NCBI GenBank assembly: GCA_017431005.1
Contig: JAFRLY010000016.1
Location: forward strand, 52,675 to 116,674
DNA: 64,000 nucleotides
Direction: 5' to 3'
Origin: Clostridia bacterium
GTDB lineage: Bacteria > Bacillota > Clostridia > Christensenellales > Aristaeellaceae
Part shown: piece after piece, positions 15,003 through 23,195 of the stretch
Layout: each line of letters starts with the position of its first letter
Numbering within the stretch: position 1 is the stretch's first letter
Translations under genes and position numbers: made by a program
Notes under the pieces: model-generated
Told to the model about the DNA's origin: nothing
Database searches by the model: none
What the model saw: the letters and a program-made list of their open reading frames with translations, nothing else

Positions 15003-15130
15003 TCTTCAGTCCTCCTCTTTGGATGTCTCCGGGGTTTCTGGAGTGCATCGTCATTATCTCCCTCCCTTCTAAAATGAAGCTAAAAGCCCGGGCTGTATGA
15101 ATCATGGTCAGGATACAGTTTGTAATACCT

Positions 15131-15175
15131 GATTCTGATCATTCTGATCATTCGCGTCAACTGATGATCAGAATC
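15131..15175. promoter_or_regulatory. 12-bp perfect inverted repeat, possible operator
   Basis: GATTCTGATCAT (15131-15142) is mirrored by ATGATCAGAATC (15164-15175). It lies between the divergent secreted-protein and ECF-transporter genes, upstream of the latter's promoter. Confidence 0.45.
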
Positions 15176-15226
15176 AATTCTGAATCAACGTTCCGCCAAA
15201 ATACATTCGAAAAACATTTTCACCTA

Positions 15227-15256
15227 TTGACATCCACGGGTGTCATCCTCTATACT
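15227..15256 (+). promoter_or_regulatory. Promoter of the T-box/ECF operon
   Basis: TTGACA (15227-15232), 18 bp, TATACT (15251-15256), about 10 nt upstream of the start of the folded leader. Confidence 0.65.
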
Positions 15257-15269
15257 CCGCACATCATAT

Positions 15270-15530
15270 TTAAACCGTTGAGGCGAAAGTCAAACCAAAA
15301 GGAACGCCCACAGAGAGCGGGGGCAGCTGAAAACCCGCGGAAGGTTCGTTGGCAAGTGGTTCGCTGAGGGAAAGGGGAAAGGGCTTTGCCTGAGTATCCG
15401 GACCGTGTGCCCGCGTTAAGGGCAGGAAATGTGTTGGCATTTCCGGCAGAGTGAATCGGTCACGGTTCATAAAGGTGGTACCATGGGTTTGTTTATCAGG
15501 CTCGTCCTTTACGGGACGGGCCTTTTCTGA
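15270..15530 (+). promoter_or_regulatory. T-box leader (tRNA-sensing), probably tryptophan
   Basis: The T-box sequence AAAGGTGGTACCATGG is at 15471-15486, followed by the terminator 15499-15526 with which it would compete as antiterminator. Stem I appears to be closed by GAGGCGAAAG (about 15280-15289) and a complementary GGCTTTGCCTG near 15383-15393, and it contains an AGAG motif at 15312-15316. Two TGG triplets (15350-15352, 15357-15359) lie in the 3' side of stem I where the specifier codon is expected, which suits a TrpP-like transporter. The exact specifier is inferred. Confidence 0.8.
15499..15526 (+). terminator. T-box leader terminator
   Basis: GGCTCGTCC pairs with GGACGGGCC, followed by TTTT. 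It is the regulated terminator of the T-box leader. Confidence 0.8.
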
Positions 15531-15624
15531 TCCTTCCCTCTGCACGAAGCCGGCCGGCAACCGGCGGACCAACAGAAATCATTTTTGTGAGCCTCGCAAC
15601 CAGAGGCAGAAAGGAAGGATTCCC

Positions 15625-16170
15625 ATGGCAGAAAAAAGAAACGTCACCGTTGATTCCCGGAATGAAAAAGGACTCTCCATCCAGGACCTGATCGTTATCG
15701 CCGTGCTGCTCGCGGCAGGCGCCGTGCTCAAGCTCTTTGTCGGCAGCGTCGTCAATTTCTTCGGCATGAAGCCGAACTTCATCATCGCCTCCTACTGCCT
15801 GGCCATTCTGCTGGTGCGGCCGAAGCTGCTGGAATGCGCAATCATCGGCCTGCTGGCCGGCGCCATCTGCCAGTTCCTGCCCGGAACCCCGTGGCTGAAT
15901 TTCATCTCCGAGCTGCTGGGCGCCGTGGCCATGTACTTCATGATCAAGGTTCCGTTCAGGTTCGGAAAGATGGACGCCAATCCCCTGCTGGCCACCTTCG
16001 TCTCCACCGTCGTTTCCGGCGGCAGCTTCGTTGTCTGCCTGTTCGTGTTCATGCATATGGAGACCAGCGGCCTGGTCGCCTATATCCCGATCGTTCTCGG
16101 CACCGCGCTGATCGGCAGCATTCTGGTGCAGCTGCTGTACCTCCCCCTGAAGAAGGTACTGAAGAAGTAA
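15625..16170 (+). CDS. ECF transporter substrate-binding (S) component, TrpP-like
   Basis: A 181-residue integral membrane protein with about six hydrophobic spans. It starts at the ATG at 15625 after AAGGAAGG; frames extending upstream enter the T-box leader and are ignored. The segment GMKPNFIIASYCLAILL and the LPGTPWLN loop resemble TrpP-type S components (B. subtilis YhaG). The following genes encode a complete energising module (two ATPases and EcfT), so this is a dedicated group I ECF transporter. Tryptophan is inferred from family resemblance and the T-box leader. Confidence 0.75.
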   Translation: MAEKRNVTVDSRNEKGLSIQDLIVIAVLLAAGAVLKLFVGSVVNFFGMKPNFIIASYCLAILLVRPKLLECAIIGLLAGAICQFLPGTPWLNFISELLGAVAMYFMIKVPFRFGKMDANPLLATFVSTVVSGGSFVVCLFVFMHMETSGLVAYIPIVLGTALIGSILVQLLYLPLKKVLKK

Positions 16171-16210
16171 TATCTTTCCGTCCGCATTATTCCGAAAGGA
16201 TCTGACAGCC

Positions 16211-17053
16211 ATGATCAGGATTGAGTCGTTCTCCTTCACCTATGAGGGAGAGAAGGCCCCCGCCCTGGAGGATATCACGCTCAGGGTTGAAGAGGGCGGT
16301 TTCGCGGGAATCATCGGCCCGGCCGGCGCGGGAAAAACCACGCTGGCCCGGGCGGTCTCGGGGATTATCCCCCATCACTATCCCGGGGACTATTACGGCA
16401 GGATCCTGGTCGGCGGTCTGGATCCTGTCGATACCTCGCTCACGGACCTGAGCCGGATCGTCGGCATGGTTTTCCAGGACGTGGAAAGTCAGATCGTATC
16501 CTCCGTGGTGGAGGATGAGCTGCTGTACGGCCTGGAGAACTTCGGCGTGCCCCATGAGGAAATCCCGGAGCGCCTGGAAACCGCGCTGCGCCAGGCAGGC
16601 ATTGAGAACCTGCGGGAGCGGAGCATCGCCTCCCTCTCCGGCGGACAGCGCCAGAAGGTGGCCATTGCCTCCATCATTGCCCTCCGGCCCCGGGTGCTGA
16701 TTCTCGACGAGCCCACCGGCGAGCTGGACCCCGTCAGCAGCCGTCAGATCTTCGCGATGCTGAAAACGCTGAACGAAGCCTACGGCATCACGGTCATCGT
16801 GATCGAGCAGAAGATCATGCTGCTGAGCGAGTTCGCGCGTCAGCTGATCGTGCTCAGCCGCGGAAAAATCGCCTATCAGGGGCCTGCCCGGGAGGTGCTT
16901 TCCCATGCGGATGAGCTGCTGCAGCTGGGCGTCAACTGCCCCCGGGTGGCTCGGCTCAGCATGCTGCTGAGTGAAAGGCTCGGAAAGCCGCTGCCGGTCT
17001 GCGTGAATCTGGACGAATCGGAAGCCCAGGTGAGGGGGTGCCTGCATGATTGA
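16211..17053 (+). CDS. ecfA1: ECF transporter ATPase, EcfA type
   Basis: A 280-residue ABC ATPase that powers the S component through EcfT. Walker A is GPAGAGKTT (about 36-44), the Q-loop is in GMVFQDVESQI, the signature is LSGGQRQK (about 144), and Walker B is VLILDEPTGELD. After the second beta strand the usual H-loop His is replaced: the sequence reads VIVIEQK. It lies 40 nt after the S gene and overlaps the next ATPase gene by eight bases, indicating translational coupling. The C-terminal 60 residues contact the T subunit in this family. Confidence 0.88.
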   Translation: MIRIESFSFTYEGEKAPALEDITLRVEEGGFAGIIGPAGAGKTTLARAVSGIIPHHYPGDYYGRILVGGLDPVDTSLTDLSRIVGMVFQDVESQIVSSVVEDELLYGLENFGVPHEEIPERLETALRQAGIENLRERSIASLSGGQRQKVAIASIIALRPRVLILDEPTGELDPVSSRQIFAMLKTLNEAYGITVIVIEQKIMLLSEFARQLIVLSRGKIAYQGPAREVLSHADELLQLGVNCPRVARLSMLLSERLGKPLPVCVNLDESEAQVRGCLHD

Positions 17054-17870
17054 ACTGAAAAATGCCAGCTTCTCCTACGGCGCCGGCTCCACCGTCCGGG
17101 ATCTGTCCTTTACCATCGATGCCGGTGAGTTCGTTGCCATCCTCGGCGCGAACGGCGCCGGAAAAACCACCACTGTCAAGCTGATCGACGGGCTGCTGAA
17201 GCCAACCTCCGGCAGCGTCCTGATCAACGGAAAGGATACGGCTGTCACCCGCGTCAGCGAGCGGGCCCGGCAGGTGGGTTTCCTGTTCCAGAACCCGGAT
17301 CAGCAGATCTGCCGGAACACCGTGCGGGAGGAGATCGCCTTCGGTCTCACCGCGGTCCGGGGAGACCTGGGTGAGGACGGCATCCGCGCCCGGACGGACG
17401 AAATGCTGCGGGAGTTCGGCTTCACCGGGGAGGAGGAGCCCTTCTCGCTTTCCCGCGGCCAGCGGCAGCTGGTCGCCCTGGCCTCCGTGCTGGCAGTACA
17501 GCCGGAGGTCATCATCCTGGATGAACCGACAACCGGCCTGGACTACCTGGAATGCGCCCATATTATGGATATGATCAGCCGGATGAACCGGGAACAGCAG
17601 ATGACCGTCATCATGGTGTGCCATGACATGGAGGTCGTGCTGGATTATGCCCGGCGGGCGCTCATCATCTCCGGCGGACAGCTCATCGCCGACGGCCCTG
17701 TGGAGCAGGTTTTCAGGGATGAGGCCCTGCTGGCCCGCTCCTCCATTCTCCCGCCGCAGATCATCGGGCTTTCCCTCCGGTTGGGGGCAGGCTTTGAGCA
17801 GGTGACCACCGCGGAGGAGGCGGCGGAAGCCGTGCTCCGGCTGCGGACCGGAAAGGAGGCGGCGGAATGA
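17046..17870 (+). CDS. ecfA2: ECF transporter ATPase, second subunit
   Basis: A 274-residue ABC ATPase, partner of the preceding subunit. Walker A is GANGAGKTT (about 35-43), the Q-loop is in FLFQNPDQQI, the signature is LSRGQRQL, Walker B is VIILDEPTTGLD, and the H-loop His is in VCHDMEV. Since the partner lacks the H-loop His, the ATPase pair may be asymmetric. It overlaps ecfT by four bases. Confidence 0.88.
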   Translation: MIELKNASFSYGAGSTVRDLSFTIDAGEFVAILGANGAGKTTTVKLIDGLLKPTSGSVLINGKDTAVTRVSERARQVGFLFQNPDQQICRNTVREEIAFGLTAVRGDLGEDGIRARTDEMLREFGFTGEEEPFSLSRGQRQLVALASVLAVQPEVIILDEPTTGLDYLECAHIMDMISRMNREQQMTVIMVCHDMEVVLDYARRALIISGGQLIADGPVEQVFRDEALLARSSILPPQIIGLSLRLGAGFEQVTTAEEAAEAVLRLRTGKEAAE

Positions 17871-18613
17871 GGGATCTGTTTCAGTATGTTCCGGGGAATT
17901 CCCTGATTCACCGGCTGAATCCCGTCACAAAGATTTTCCTGACGGTCGTCATCTGTGTCGCCGCGTTTATCACCGACCGCATTCCTTACCTGCTTTTCCT
18001 GCTCTGCGTGGATCTGGGCATCGGCTTCGCCGCGGGCGTGCCGCGGAAGGCGCTGGGCATCCTGAAGGGGCTGCTCCGGATCGCCGTCTTCCTCTTTGTG
18101 CTCCAGGCGCTGGTCGTGCGCCGGGGAACGCCTGTTTTCTGGATTTTCACGGATACCGGCCTCGTAACCGCCAGCAAGGTCGTGCTGCGCCTGATCGTGG
18201 TCTGCATGCCGCTGGCCATGGTGCTGGCCGTGACCCGGATTTCCGATCTCGCCAACGCCCTGGTGCAGGTGCTGCACCTGCCCTACAAATATGCTTTCAC
18301 CCTGACCACCGCCATCCGGTTCATTCCCCAGTTTCTGGAGGAAATGGGCGGCATCATGGAAGCCCAGACGGCCCGGGGCGTGGAGTTTGACACGAAGAAC
18401 GCCTTCCGGAAGCTGGGGCTGATGCTGCCGTTGTGCGCCCCACTGCTGATCTCCTCCGTGCGCCGCTCCGAGGCCACGGCGGTCGCGGCCGAGGTCCGGG
18501 GCTTCAGGCTGCGCACCCGCGCCTCCGGCTACAAGCAGTATCCCTTTGCCCCGGCGGATCTGGCCGTTCTCCTGTTCAGCGTGCTGCTGATCGCAGGCGC
18601 GGTGCTGATCTGA
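17867..18613 (+). CDS. ecfT: ECF transporter transmembrane coupling protein
   Basis: A 248-residue membrane protein (about five spans) of the EcfT/CbiQ family. MRDLFQYVPGNSLIHRLNPVTKI is the usual beginning. The coupling helices contain the ARG motifs expected: EAQTARGVEF (about 166) and VAAEVRGFRLR (about 208), where the canonical A-R-G is changed to V-R-G in the second. It connects the ATPases to the S component. It is the last gene of the operon. Confidence 0.87.
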   Translation: MRDLFQYVPGNSLIHRLNPVTKIFLTVVICVAAFITDRIPYLLFLLCVDLGIGFAAGVPRKALGILKGLLRIAVFLFVLQALVVRRGTPVFWIFTDTGLVTASKVVLRLIVVCMPLAMVLAVTRISDLANALVQVLHLPYKYAFTLTTAIRFIPQFLEEMGGIMEAQTARGVEFDTKNAFRKLGLMLPLCAPLLISSVRRSEATAVAAEVRGFRLRTRASGYKQYPFAPADLAVLLFSVLLIAGAVLI

Positions 18614-18702
18614 GGAAGACCCCCGGCTCCGGGCTCCGGCTTTGTGACCCCCGACAGGGCGGATTCAGCGAAGATTTATCGGCTGATGTTACGTTAAACC
18701 GA

Positions 18703-18731
18703 TTGACAGGCTCCCGCCTTTCCGTTACACT
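18703..18731 (+). promoter_or_regulatory. Promoter of diguanylate cyclase gene
   Basis: TTGACA (18703-18708), 17 bp, TACACT (18726-18731), about 50 nt before the ATG. Confidence 0.65.
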
Positions 18732-18787
18732 GTATACAAGAAGGTTACAAGTCGTTTTTTCCCGTCTTTGGCCGCAGGAGGCAGGGA

Positions 18788-19966
18788 ATGTTTGCGTATT
18801 ATACGGTGATCACTGTCCTGACCTGGATGAGCCTGGGCGTACTCTGCATTCTTGTGCAGGAGAACGGGCGCATCAGCCGGGAAACAAAAAGTCTTTTCAT
18901 CCTGACAAATCTGCTGATCGCAGCTTCCGCCCTGGCGGAGTGGCTGGGCGTTTTTCTGGACGGCCGGACCGATCTGCCCAGATGGCCGCTGATGGCGGCC
19001 AAGTGCTGCGATTATATTCTGACGCCCATCGCGGGCGGCACCCTGCTTTCCCAGATGAAGCTCCGGCCCCGTCTGCGGAATATGCTGTTTGTCCTTCTGG
19101 CAGCCAATACCGTTTTCCAGATTGTCAGCTGCTTCTTCGGATGGATGTTCACCATTGACAGCGCGCAGCATTATTCCCACGGCCCGCTCTACTTTATTTA
19201 CGTCTATGTCTACGTGAGCATTGTCCTGCTGGTGATCATCGGCTTCGTGTCCTACGGCAAGTCCTTCAGCAAGCAGAACAGAACCTCCCTGTACGCCATC
19301 CTGCTGCTGATCCTCGGCGGCGTCGCCATGCAGGAGCTGATGGACCGGGATATCCGGACCGCCTATATCACGCTGACGCTGAGCGCAGCCCTGCTGTTCA
19401 TTCATTACACGGAGTTTTCCCAGCAGGCGTCGGATGAGCATATCCGGGAGCAGCAGATCCTCATCACGACGGACGCGCTGACCGGGGTTTACAGCCGCTT
19501 TGCCTACACACAGGCACTGGAGCAGTACGGCGCCATGGATCCGCGCCCGGAGGACCTGGCGGTTTTCGCCGTGGACCTGAACAACCTGAAGCCCGCCAAT
19601 GACCTGAAGGGACACGCCGCCGGGGATGAGCTGATCTGTGCCGCGGCCCGGTGCATCGAGAAGGTTTTTGAGGGCATCGGCAAATGTTACCGCACCGGCG
19701 GGGATGAGTTTGTGGTGATCGCCCGCCTGACGCACAGCACGCCGGATGAGCTCCTGGCCCGGCTGAAGGCTGAGGCCGCCGCCTGGCGGGGAAAGCTGGT
19801 GGATGAGCTGAGCATCTCCGCCGGCTACGCTTACGCGGCTGATTTTTCCGGAAAACCCCTGGAGGAGGTTGTCCGGGAAGCCGACCTGGTCATGTACGCC
19901 GACAAGTCCGAATATTACCGCCGCACCGGCAAGGACCGCCGCCGCGCGCCGGCTCCGGAACAATAG
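18788..19966 (+). CDS. Membrane diguanylate cyclase (GGDEF)
   Basis: A 392-residue protein that makes cyclic di-GMP at the inner face of the membrane. Six or seven hydrophobic spans (about 5-215) form an N-terminal sensor. The GGDEF domain follows (about 225-380), with TDALTGVYSR at its start and the active-site motif GGDEF intact in YRTGGDEFVV. The residues before the motif do not form a clear RxxD inhibitory site. It starts at the ATG at 18788 after AGGAGG. It is a single gene with its own promoter and terminator. Confidence 0.9.
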   Translation: MFAYYTVITVLTWMSLGVLCILVQENGRISRETKSLFILTNLLIAASALAEWLGVFLDGRTDLPRWPLMAAKCCDYILTPIAGGTLLSQMKLRPRLRNMLFVLLAANTVFQIVSCFFGWMFTIDSAQHYSHGPLYFIYVYVYVSIVLLVIIGFVSYGKSFSKQNRTSLYAILLLILGGVAMQELMDRDIRTAYITLTLSAALLFIHYTEFSQQASDEHIREQQILITTDALTGVYSRFAYTQALEQYGAMDPRPEDLAVFAVDLNNLKPANDLKGHAAGDELICAAARCIEKVFEGIGKCYRTGGDEFVVIARLTHSTPDELLARLKAEAAAWRGKLVDELSISAGYAYAADFSGKPLEEVVREADLVMYADKSEYYRRTGKDRRRAPAPEQ

Positions 19967-19983
19967 CTCCAAAAAAGAAATAC

Positions 19984-20013
19984 CCGCTGCGCTTCCGCGC
20001 AGCGGTTTTTTTT
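19984..20013. terminator. Bidirectional terminator
   Basis: CCGCTGCGC pairs with GCGCAGCGG, followed by eight T. It separates the convergent cyclase and phosphodiesterase genes. Confidence 0.85.
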
Positions 20014-20017
20014 GCAT

Positions 20018-20560
20018 TTATGCTTTGAGGGTATGATAGATCTCTCCGCTCAGCGTTTTCCACTCAAACAAGCCGTTTTCCAGCGTCATGTAGCCCCGGC
20101 AGGAATCCGCCTTCGGGATGGACACGGAGCCGGGATTCAGATACAGGAAATCCCCGTGATCCTCCCAGGCCGGCACATGGGTGTGGCCGTGCAGCAGGAT
20201 CTCGCCCTTCCGGAGGGGCGGCAGAGTCTCTGTGTTGAAAACATGCCCGTGGGTGGCCAGGATCCGGATGCTGCCCTCCGCGATATAGGCATGCTGCGTC
20301 AGGATCGGAAACTCCAGCACCATCTGGTCAATATCCGCGTCGCAGTTTCCGCGGACGCACAGGATAACGTCCTTCCTTTCATTCAGCAGCCGGGCAACCT
20401 CCGCCGGGTTATACTCCTCCGGCAGCGCGTTCCGGGGGCCGTGGTACAGGATATCCCCAAGCAGCAGAAGCCTTTCCGCTCCCTCCCGGTCAAAGGCGGC
20501 CAGCAGCTCCCGGCACCAGGCGGCGGAGCCGTGTATATCCGAAGCGATCATCCATTTCAT
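20018..20560 (-). CDS. yfcE: YfcE-like metallophosphoesterase
   Basis: A 180-residue cytoplasmic phosphodiesterase of the YfcE/MJ0936 class. The start ATG at 20560 has GGGAGG upstream; an earlier ATG lacks one. Metal-binding motifs are complete: DIHG near residue 9, GDILYHG (about 38), RGNCD (about 72), THGH (about 103) and GHTHVP (about 127). It ends with the NPGS motif. The physiological substrate is not known from sequence. Confidence 0.85.
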   Translation of the reverse strand: MKWMIASDIHGSAAWCRELLAAFDREGAERLLLLGDILYHGPRNALPEEYNPAEVARLLNERKDVILCVRGNCDADIDQMVLEFPILTQHAYIAEGSIRILATHGHVFNTETLPPLRKGEILLHGHTHVPAWEDHGDFLYLNPGSVSIPKADSCRGYMTLENGLFEWKTLSGEIYHTLKA

Positions 20561-20711
20561 GGGTGCGTTCCTCCCGTTCACAAATCTTGTTTCTTCTGAT
20601 TATATCGGAAAGCGGCTGTTTCTTCAACTGCAATCCGCCGCGCGTGGACAGCCCGGAAAAGCTGTGGTATGATGCGTAACGGACAAATATGGAAAAAGGA
20701 GAGATCCGGAT

Positions 20712-22424
20712 ATGATCATTGTCGCCAGGGACGGAAGCGGAGATTACACCAGCCTGCAGGCTGCCATTGACGCCGCGCCGGAGGGTGTTCGGGCTCCGAC
20801 GCTGATTCTGGTGCGTCCCGGGCTTTATGAGGAGCGGGTTGTGGTGCATAAGGACAATCTGCGGATTGTCGGCGCGGATGCCGCGTCCACAGTCATCACG
20901 GGCCGCGCCTGCGCGAAGGATCTTCGCGCCGACGGCACGGAGAAGACAACCTTCCTCTCCGCCACCCTGCTGACCTCCGGCCGGAATATTGAGGTGGAGA
21001 ACCTCACCGTCCGGAATGACGCCGGGGACGGGCGGGAGGTCGGCCAGGCCGTCGCCGTGTATGCCGCCGGGGACCGGGGTGTCTGGCGCAACTGCCGGTT
21101 CATCGCCCATCAGGACACACTGTACTGCGGGCCTCTGCGGGTGCCGGACGTGGTGGAGGATATCGCTCCCCGGGACGGCTCGGCCGAGCGCTGCCCCCGG
21201 GTGCAGGACGGGCCGCTGACCCGCAGCCGGCAGTATTTTGATTCCTGCTGGATTCAGGGGGATGTGGATTTCATTTTCGGCGCATACCGCTGCTGGTTTG
21301 AGAACTGCACGCTCTTCATGAATGAACGCGGCGGCTACTACACCGCCGCCAACACCCATCCGGATCAGCCCCACGGCTTTGTTTTCAGCCGCTGCCGGCT
21401 GACGGGCGCCTGTGCAGCCGGAGCGGGATATCTGGGGCGTCCCTGGCGGCGCGGCGCTGCCACCGTATTCCTGGCCTGCGAAATGGATGAGCATGTCGCT
21501 CCCTCCGGTTTTGCGGACTGGGACGCCGGCCGTCCGGTCACGGAGCGCTGCGGCGAATGGCATACGTCCGGCGCGCAGGCGGATTCCTCCGCCCGCCATC
21601 CCGCCCAGAAGCGCCTTTCCGACGAGGAAGCGGCGCAGCTGACCCCGGCGGAGGTGCTCAGCGGCTTTGACGGCTGGGAGCCGGAGCGTCGGATCCCGAC
21701 CTGGTTCATGTGCGGAGATTCCACCATGGCGGACTATCCGGAGGAAAGCGCGCCGATGACCGGCTGGGGCCAGGCCCTGCAGTCCCTGCTCCCCGCCGGC
21801 GTGTTCGTGCAGAACGAGGCGATGAACGGCCGTTCCTCCAAAAGCTTTATTGACGAGCGCCGGCTGGAGAACATCGACGCCTGCCTCCGCCCCGGAGACA
21901 AGCTGATCGTCTCCTTCAGCCATAACGATGAGAAGGCAGATCCTCTGCGCCATACCTCCCCGGAGGAAACCTTCCCCGCGTATCTGATGCGGTATATTCA
22001 GACCGCCCGGAACCACGGCGCGGAGCCCGTTCTGGCCACGCCCATCTGCCGCCGGAATTTCAGCCCGGAGGGACACCTTATCCTCACCCACGGCGCCTAT
22101 CCCCAGGCGATCCGGGATCTGGCGGAGCGGGAGAACATCCGCATGGTGGATCTGGAGAAGGCCACAGCGGCCCTGCTGCGGCGGGAGGGACCGGAGGGCA
22201 CAACCCGGTTCTTCTGCCATGTGCCGGCCGGATCCCGCAATTATCCGGAGGGGCTGAAGGACAACAGCCATCAGCAGCTGGCCGGGGCGGTGCGGATTGC
22301 CCAGTTCTTCCTCCAGGGGCTCCGGGGTCTCGCGGACTGGGAGGACGAGCCGGTCACGGAGGACGCCGGGACCAGGGCCTTTGATTCCCTGATCAGCCGG
22401 GAGGACAGCGTGGTTAAAAAGTAA
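20712..22424 (+). CDS. Cytoplasmic pectin methylesterase (CE8)-rhamnogalacturonan acetylesterase (CE12) fusion
   Basis: A 570-residue bifunctional carbohydrate esterase. Residues 1-300 form a CE8 pectinesterase beta-helix with GLYEERV, QAVAVY, HQDTLY, GDVDFIFG (catalytic Asp) and YLGRPW. Residues about 335-560 form an SGNH/CE12 domain with GDSTMAD (Ser nucleophile), NGRSSKSF, SFSHNDEK and DNSHQQLAGA (catalytic Asp-x-x-His block). No signal peptide is present, so it should act on imported oligomers, demethylating and deacetylating them for the kdgK/GH4 type catabolism encoded at 36688-39352. A TATGAT-like -10 element lies upstream at about 20667. Confidence 0.88.
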   Translation: MIIVARDGSGDYTSLQAAIDAAPEGVRAPTLILVRPGLYEERVVVHKDNLRIVGADAASTVITGRACAKDLRADGTEKTTFLSATLLTSGRNIEVENLTVRNDAGDGREVGQAVAVYAAGDRGVWRNCRFIAHQDTLYCGPLRVPDVVEDIAPRDGSAERCPRVQDGPLTRSRQYFDSCWIQGDVDFIFGAYRCWFENCTLFMNERGGYYTAANTHPDQPHGFVFSRCRLTGACAAGAGYLGRPWRRGAATVFLACEMDEHVAPSGFADWDAGRPVTERCGEWHTSGAQADSSARHPAQKRLSDEEAAQLTPAEVLSGFDGWEPERRIPTWFMCGDSTMADYPEESAPMTGWGQALQSLLPAGVFVQNEAMNGRSSKSFIDERRLENIDACLRPGDKLIVSFSHNDEKADPLRHTSPEETFPAYLMRYIQTARNHGAEPVLATPICRRNFSPEGHLILTHGAYPQAIRDLAERENIRMVDLEKATAALLRREGPEGTTRFFCHVPAGSRNYPEGLKDNSHQQLAGAVRIAQFFLQGLRGLADWEDEPVTEDAGTRAFDSLISREDSVVKK

Positions 22425-22430
22425 GACAAC

Positions 22431-22466
22431 AAAAACGGAGGCGGGGTTTTTCCCCGTCTCCGTTTT
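22431..22466. terminator. Bidirectional terminator
   Basis: A 15-bp imperfect stem (AAAACGGAGGCGGGG with CCCCGTCTCCGTTTT) serves the esterase fusion and, leftward, the convergent met transporter operon. Confidence 0.8.
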
Positions 22467-22478
22467 CATATGCCGTTT

Positions 22479-23195
22479 TCAGGTATTCTTCAGCCGCTTG
22501 TCGCTCTTGCGGGCCAGCCAGGTGCCGACGCTCTGGAACACCTGCACCAGAATCACCAGCACGATCAGGGCGGCCAGCAGCACTGCCTGATTGAACCGCT
22601 GCTGTCCCTGGGTGATGGCCAGGTTGCCCAGGCCGCCGCCGCCCACCGCGCCGCTCATGGCCGTGTAGCCGAGGATGGTCGTGATGGCCGTGGTGAAGCT
22701 TGTGATCAGGGAGGGTACGCTTTCCGGCAGCATGACGTGGGTCACCGTCTGCCAGGTGGAAGCTCCCATGGACAGGGACATTTCAATAATATTGGGGTTC
22801 ACCTCGCGCAGCGAGCCCTCCACGAGCCGCGCCACGAACGGGAAGGCCGCGATAATCAGCGGCACAATGACCGCCGCGTTGCCGACAGCCGTGCCGATAA
22901 TCGCCCGGGTGATCGGCATCAGCACAACGATCAGGATGATGAACGGTGCGGAGCGCAGCAGGTTGATCAGCCCGTTCAGGAAAGCCATCAGAGGTTTGGG
23001 AAGCGGCCGGATGCCCTTGCTGTCCCCGGTCACCAGGATCACGCCCAGCGGCAGGCCGATGATGATCGCGAACAGCGTCGCCATCAGGGTGATGTACAGG
23101 GTCACGCCGGTTTCCCGGAGGAAATCCCGCTCAATCACGACCCAGGCCTTCGCCAGTTTTTCCGGATTGTAATAGGTCGCTATGTAATCGTTCAC
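22479..23195 (-). CDS. metI: Methionine ABC transporter permease
   Basis: A 238-residue permease with five or six spans and the binding-protein-dependent transport signature (about 145-165: EMSLSMGASTWQTV and on). It begins at GTG 23195 and overlaps the metN stop by four bases. With MetN and the permuted MetQ it forms a methionine-type importer. Confidence 0.88.
   Translation of the reverse strand: MNDYIATYYNPEKLAKAWVVIERDFLRETGVTLYITLMATLFAIIIGLPLGVILVTGDSKGIRPLPKPLMAFLNGLINLLRSAPFIILIVVLMPITRAIIGTAVGNAAVIVPLIIAAFPFVARLVEGSLREVNPNIIEMSLSMGASTWQTVTHVMLPESVPSLITSFTTAITTILGYTAMSGAVGGGGLGNLAITQGQQRFNQAVLLAALIVLVILVQVFQSVGTWLARKSDKRLKNT

Noticed and set aside
14917-15105. Reverse frame with a ribosome-like site (GGGAGGGAG) overlapping the start of the 13479-15002 gene
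   Set aside because: It runs out of frame into the signal peptide region of a better supported gene and has no family resemblance.
20490-22469. 659-codon reverse reading frame opposite the esterase fusion
   Set aside because: The forward frame contains complete CE8 and CE12 motifs; the reverse frame shows none.
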